Virus record (IMG/VR): IMGVR_UViG_3300049893_002228 | Span: 1 to 23,082 of that record | Reading direction: 5' to 3' (one strand) | From: a virus | DNA length: 23,082 nucleotides | Shown: piece by piece, positions 21,815 through 23,082 of the stretch | How the letters are laid out: every line of letters starts with the position of its first letter | Position numbering within the stretch: the first letter of the stretch is position 1 | Made by a program: the position numbers and the translations under genes | Notes under the pieces: model-generated | Databases searched by the model: none | Told to the model about the DNA's origin: nothing | What the model saw: only the letters and a program-made list of their open reading frames with translations

Positions 21815-22773
21815 GCGAGGTCAATGTAAGTGATATTGAAAGTCAGGAAGATTTGAATAATAGAGCTGCTGTAGCTGCTTTCTTTGGAACTCTACAGGCA
21901 GGTTTTACGAAATTTCATTATTTACGTCCTATTTGGCAGAAAACAACAGAAAAAGATGCTCTCTTAGGTATTGGTATGACTGGTATCGCAAGTGGAGAGG
22001 TGGTAAAATATAACCTTGTCAGTGCTGCAAATATTGCCAAGATTGTCAATTCTATGACAAGTGAGATGATTGGAATTAATGAGGCAGCTCGTGTAACTTG
22101 TGTAAAGCCCTCAGGAACAACGAGTTTGGTACTTGGTACATCTAGTGGAATTCATGCTTGGCATAACGACTATTATCTTCGCACAATGCGATTTAATAAA
22201 AATGAGGATATTGCATTATACCTAATGGTAAATCATCCTGAATTGTGTGAAGATGATGTTCTTCGTCCTCATGATACAGTGTGTGTCAGGATTCCTGTAA
22301 AAGCACCCAAGGGCAGTATTTACAGAACTGAGACAGCAATTGACACACTTGAACGTGTTAAGAAGTTTTCTCAGGAGTGGATTAAACCCGGACATATTAC
22401 AGGAGATAATACACATAATGTAAGTGCCACAATATCAATTGATAAGAATAGACATTATTATAAAGGCACAGATGGGGCTACATGGATACTTAACTATAAT
22501 CCTGAATTAGATTTTAAAGGTGGAAAAGATGAGTGGAAAGCTGTAGGACAGTGGATGTGGGATAATCGGGAGTTTTACAATGGATTGAGTGTGCTGCCAT
22601 ATTGGGAACATACATATGTCCAAGCTCCCTTTGAGGATATTACAGAGGAAGAATATAATAAACGTGTATCATCTCTTCATGAACTTGATTTAACCAAGGT
22701 GATAGAAATTGATGATAATGTGGAATTTAGTCAGATAGCTGCCTGTGCAGGAGGAACATGTTCTGTTGAATAA
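21815..22773 (+). CDS. Class II ribonucleotide reductase, exon 2
   Basis: C-terminal half of the reductase. After splicing, T21084 and GC at 21815-21816 make a Cys codon, then EVNVSDIESQEDLNNRAAVA, giving the family sequence FCNL-C-EVN. MTGIASGEVVKYNL, then PSGTTSLVLGTSSGIHAWHN and LRTMRFNKNED are recognisable class II segments. The C-terminus is CAACAGGTCSVE: the C-x4-C pair is the redox-active tail that regenerates the active-site disulfide, as in the Lactobacillus enzyme. The natural reading frame continues upstream of 21815 in the intron by accident, and an in-frame ATT/TTG there is not the start. The terminator at 22805-22842 ends the transcript. Confidence 0.88.
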
Positions 22774-22804
22774 TATTCCGTTTTGTTTTTTTGGGTTTAC
22801 GAAA

Positions 22805-22842
22805 AGCCCCGAAAGTTTCTACTTTTGGGGCTAATTTTTTTT
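22805..22842 (+). terminator. Terminator after the ribonucleotide reductase
   Basis: AGCCCC (22805-22810) pairs with GGGGCT (22827-22832), continued by AAAG/CTTT (22812-22815/22822-22825) with a 6-base loop, then AATTTTTTTT. Clear Rho-independent terminator; its T tract merges into the -33 TTTG of the next promoter. Confidence 0.88.
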
Positions 22843-22870
22843 GAAATATCGTTAATAAATTGTATATTTG
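22840..22870 (+). promoter_or_regulatory. Bacteroidota-type promoter before the last gene
   Basis: TTTG (22840-22843), 19 bases, TATATTTG (22863-22870): a full consensus match. The ATG of the next gene is at 22875, so the transcript would be leaderless or nearly so. Confidence 0.7.
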
Positions 22871-22874
22871 TCAA

Positions 22875-23082
22875 ATGGAAAATGAAGAAAATAAATTAAA
22901 AGAAGCTATTGCAGATTTTTTTTATGGGAAATCTTATCCAGAAATGAAAAAAGAAAAAATTCCATATTGTAGAAAACTAGGAGAAAATTCTTGGGAAATC
23001 TTTTCTGGAGAAACTACAATTTTATGCAATGACGCTGGAAAAGCTTTGTTTGATAAAGCTTTAATGGAAGCGGCTAAAAAAA
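22875..23082 (+). CDS. Hypothetical protein, N-terminal part
   Basis: The frame is open for 69 codons to the window end, so the gene is cut off. The start is the first ATG after the consensus promoter, five bases from its -7 box. The protein begins acidic and helical (ENEENKLKEAIADFFYGKSY), then a basic turn PEMKKEKIPYCRKLG, then a likely strand pair (SWEIFSGETTILCND) and a helix (AGKALFDKALMEAAKK). No family can be assigned from this part. It is AT-rich, with no AGGTG pairs. Confidence 0.6.
   Translation, partial: MENEENKLKEAIADFFYGKSYPEMKKEKIPYCRKLGENSWEIFSGETTILCNDAGKALFDKALMEAAKK

Noticed and set aside
1-23082. tRNA genes, CRISPR arrays and insertion sequences
   Set aside because: None seen: gaps outside the introns are short, with no cloverleaf, no regular spaced repeats and no terminal inverted repeats with a transposase. 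I did not run a search tool.

Overview
The window looks like the replication and nucleotide-metabolism arm of a large tailed phage of the Bacteroidota, most likely crAss-like. The phage reading rests on tightly packed genes, all on the + strand, many joined by ATGA stop/start overlaps. It also rests on a replisome set (family B DNA polymerase, DnaB-type helicase, SF2 helicase, RecA-like ATPase, probable SSB, DnaG-type primase, PD-(D/E)XK exonuclease) next to a UDG-fold protein, an rIIA/rIIB-like pair and a class II ribonucleotide reductase. The host reading rests on AT-rich starts of the form aaaattATG with almost no Shine-Dalgarno, and on four promoters of the Bacteroidota form TTTG-N19/20-TAnnTTTG. 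The crAss-like assignment is inference from gene content; no capsid, terminase or RNA polymerase gene is in the window.

Layout. 1-1087 is the 3' part of a group I intron carrying a GIY-YIG homing endonuclease, inserted in the DNA polymerase gene; the last polymerase exon is 1088-1879. 1890-4262 holds seven mostly unknown genes, including a one-helix membrane protein and a candidate helicase loader. 4259-9603 holds the DnaB helicase, the SF2 helicase, a RecA-like ATPase, a probable SSB and several small genes, and ends in a terminator. 9666-15074 runs primase, 56-aa protein, DUF932-like protein, UDG homologue, unknown gene and rIIA-like GHKL ATPase, then a terminator. 15125-16489 is the rIIB-like gene, followed by a fused terminator/promoter and a free-standing HNH nuclease. 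16992-20029 holds the exonuclease and small genes, ending in a terminator. 20109-22773 is the ribonucleotide reductase, split by a 730-nt group I intron (21085-21814) with an HNH endonuclease. A terminator/promoter module then leads into a gene cut off by the window end.

How it fits together. The genes supply dNTPs (reductase), open, prime and copy DNA (helicases, primase, polymerase, SSB) and recombine or repair it (exonuclease, RecA-like ATPase, UDG homologue). Three selfish nuclease genes sit among them, and each carries its own host-type promoter, whereas I see no full-consensus host promoter for the replication genes. The most interesting signals are this promoter pattern; the two introns, one with a covaried P7 helix and one whose ends can be fixed to the base; a UDG whose catalytic Asp position is Ala; and in-frame AGGTG (AAG-GTG/GAG-GTG) codon pairs that are common in core genes but absent from the intron ORFs.
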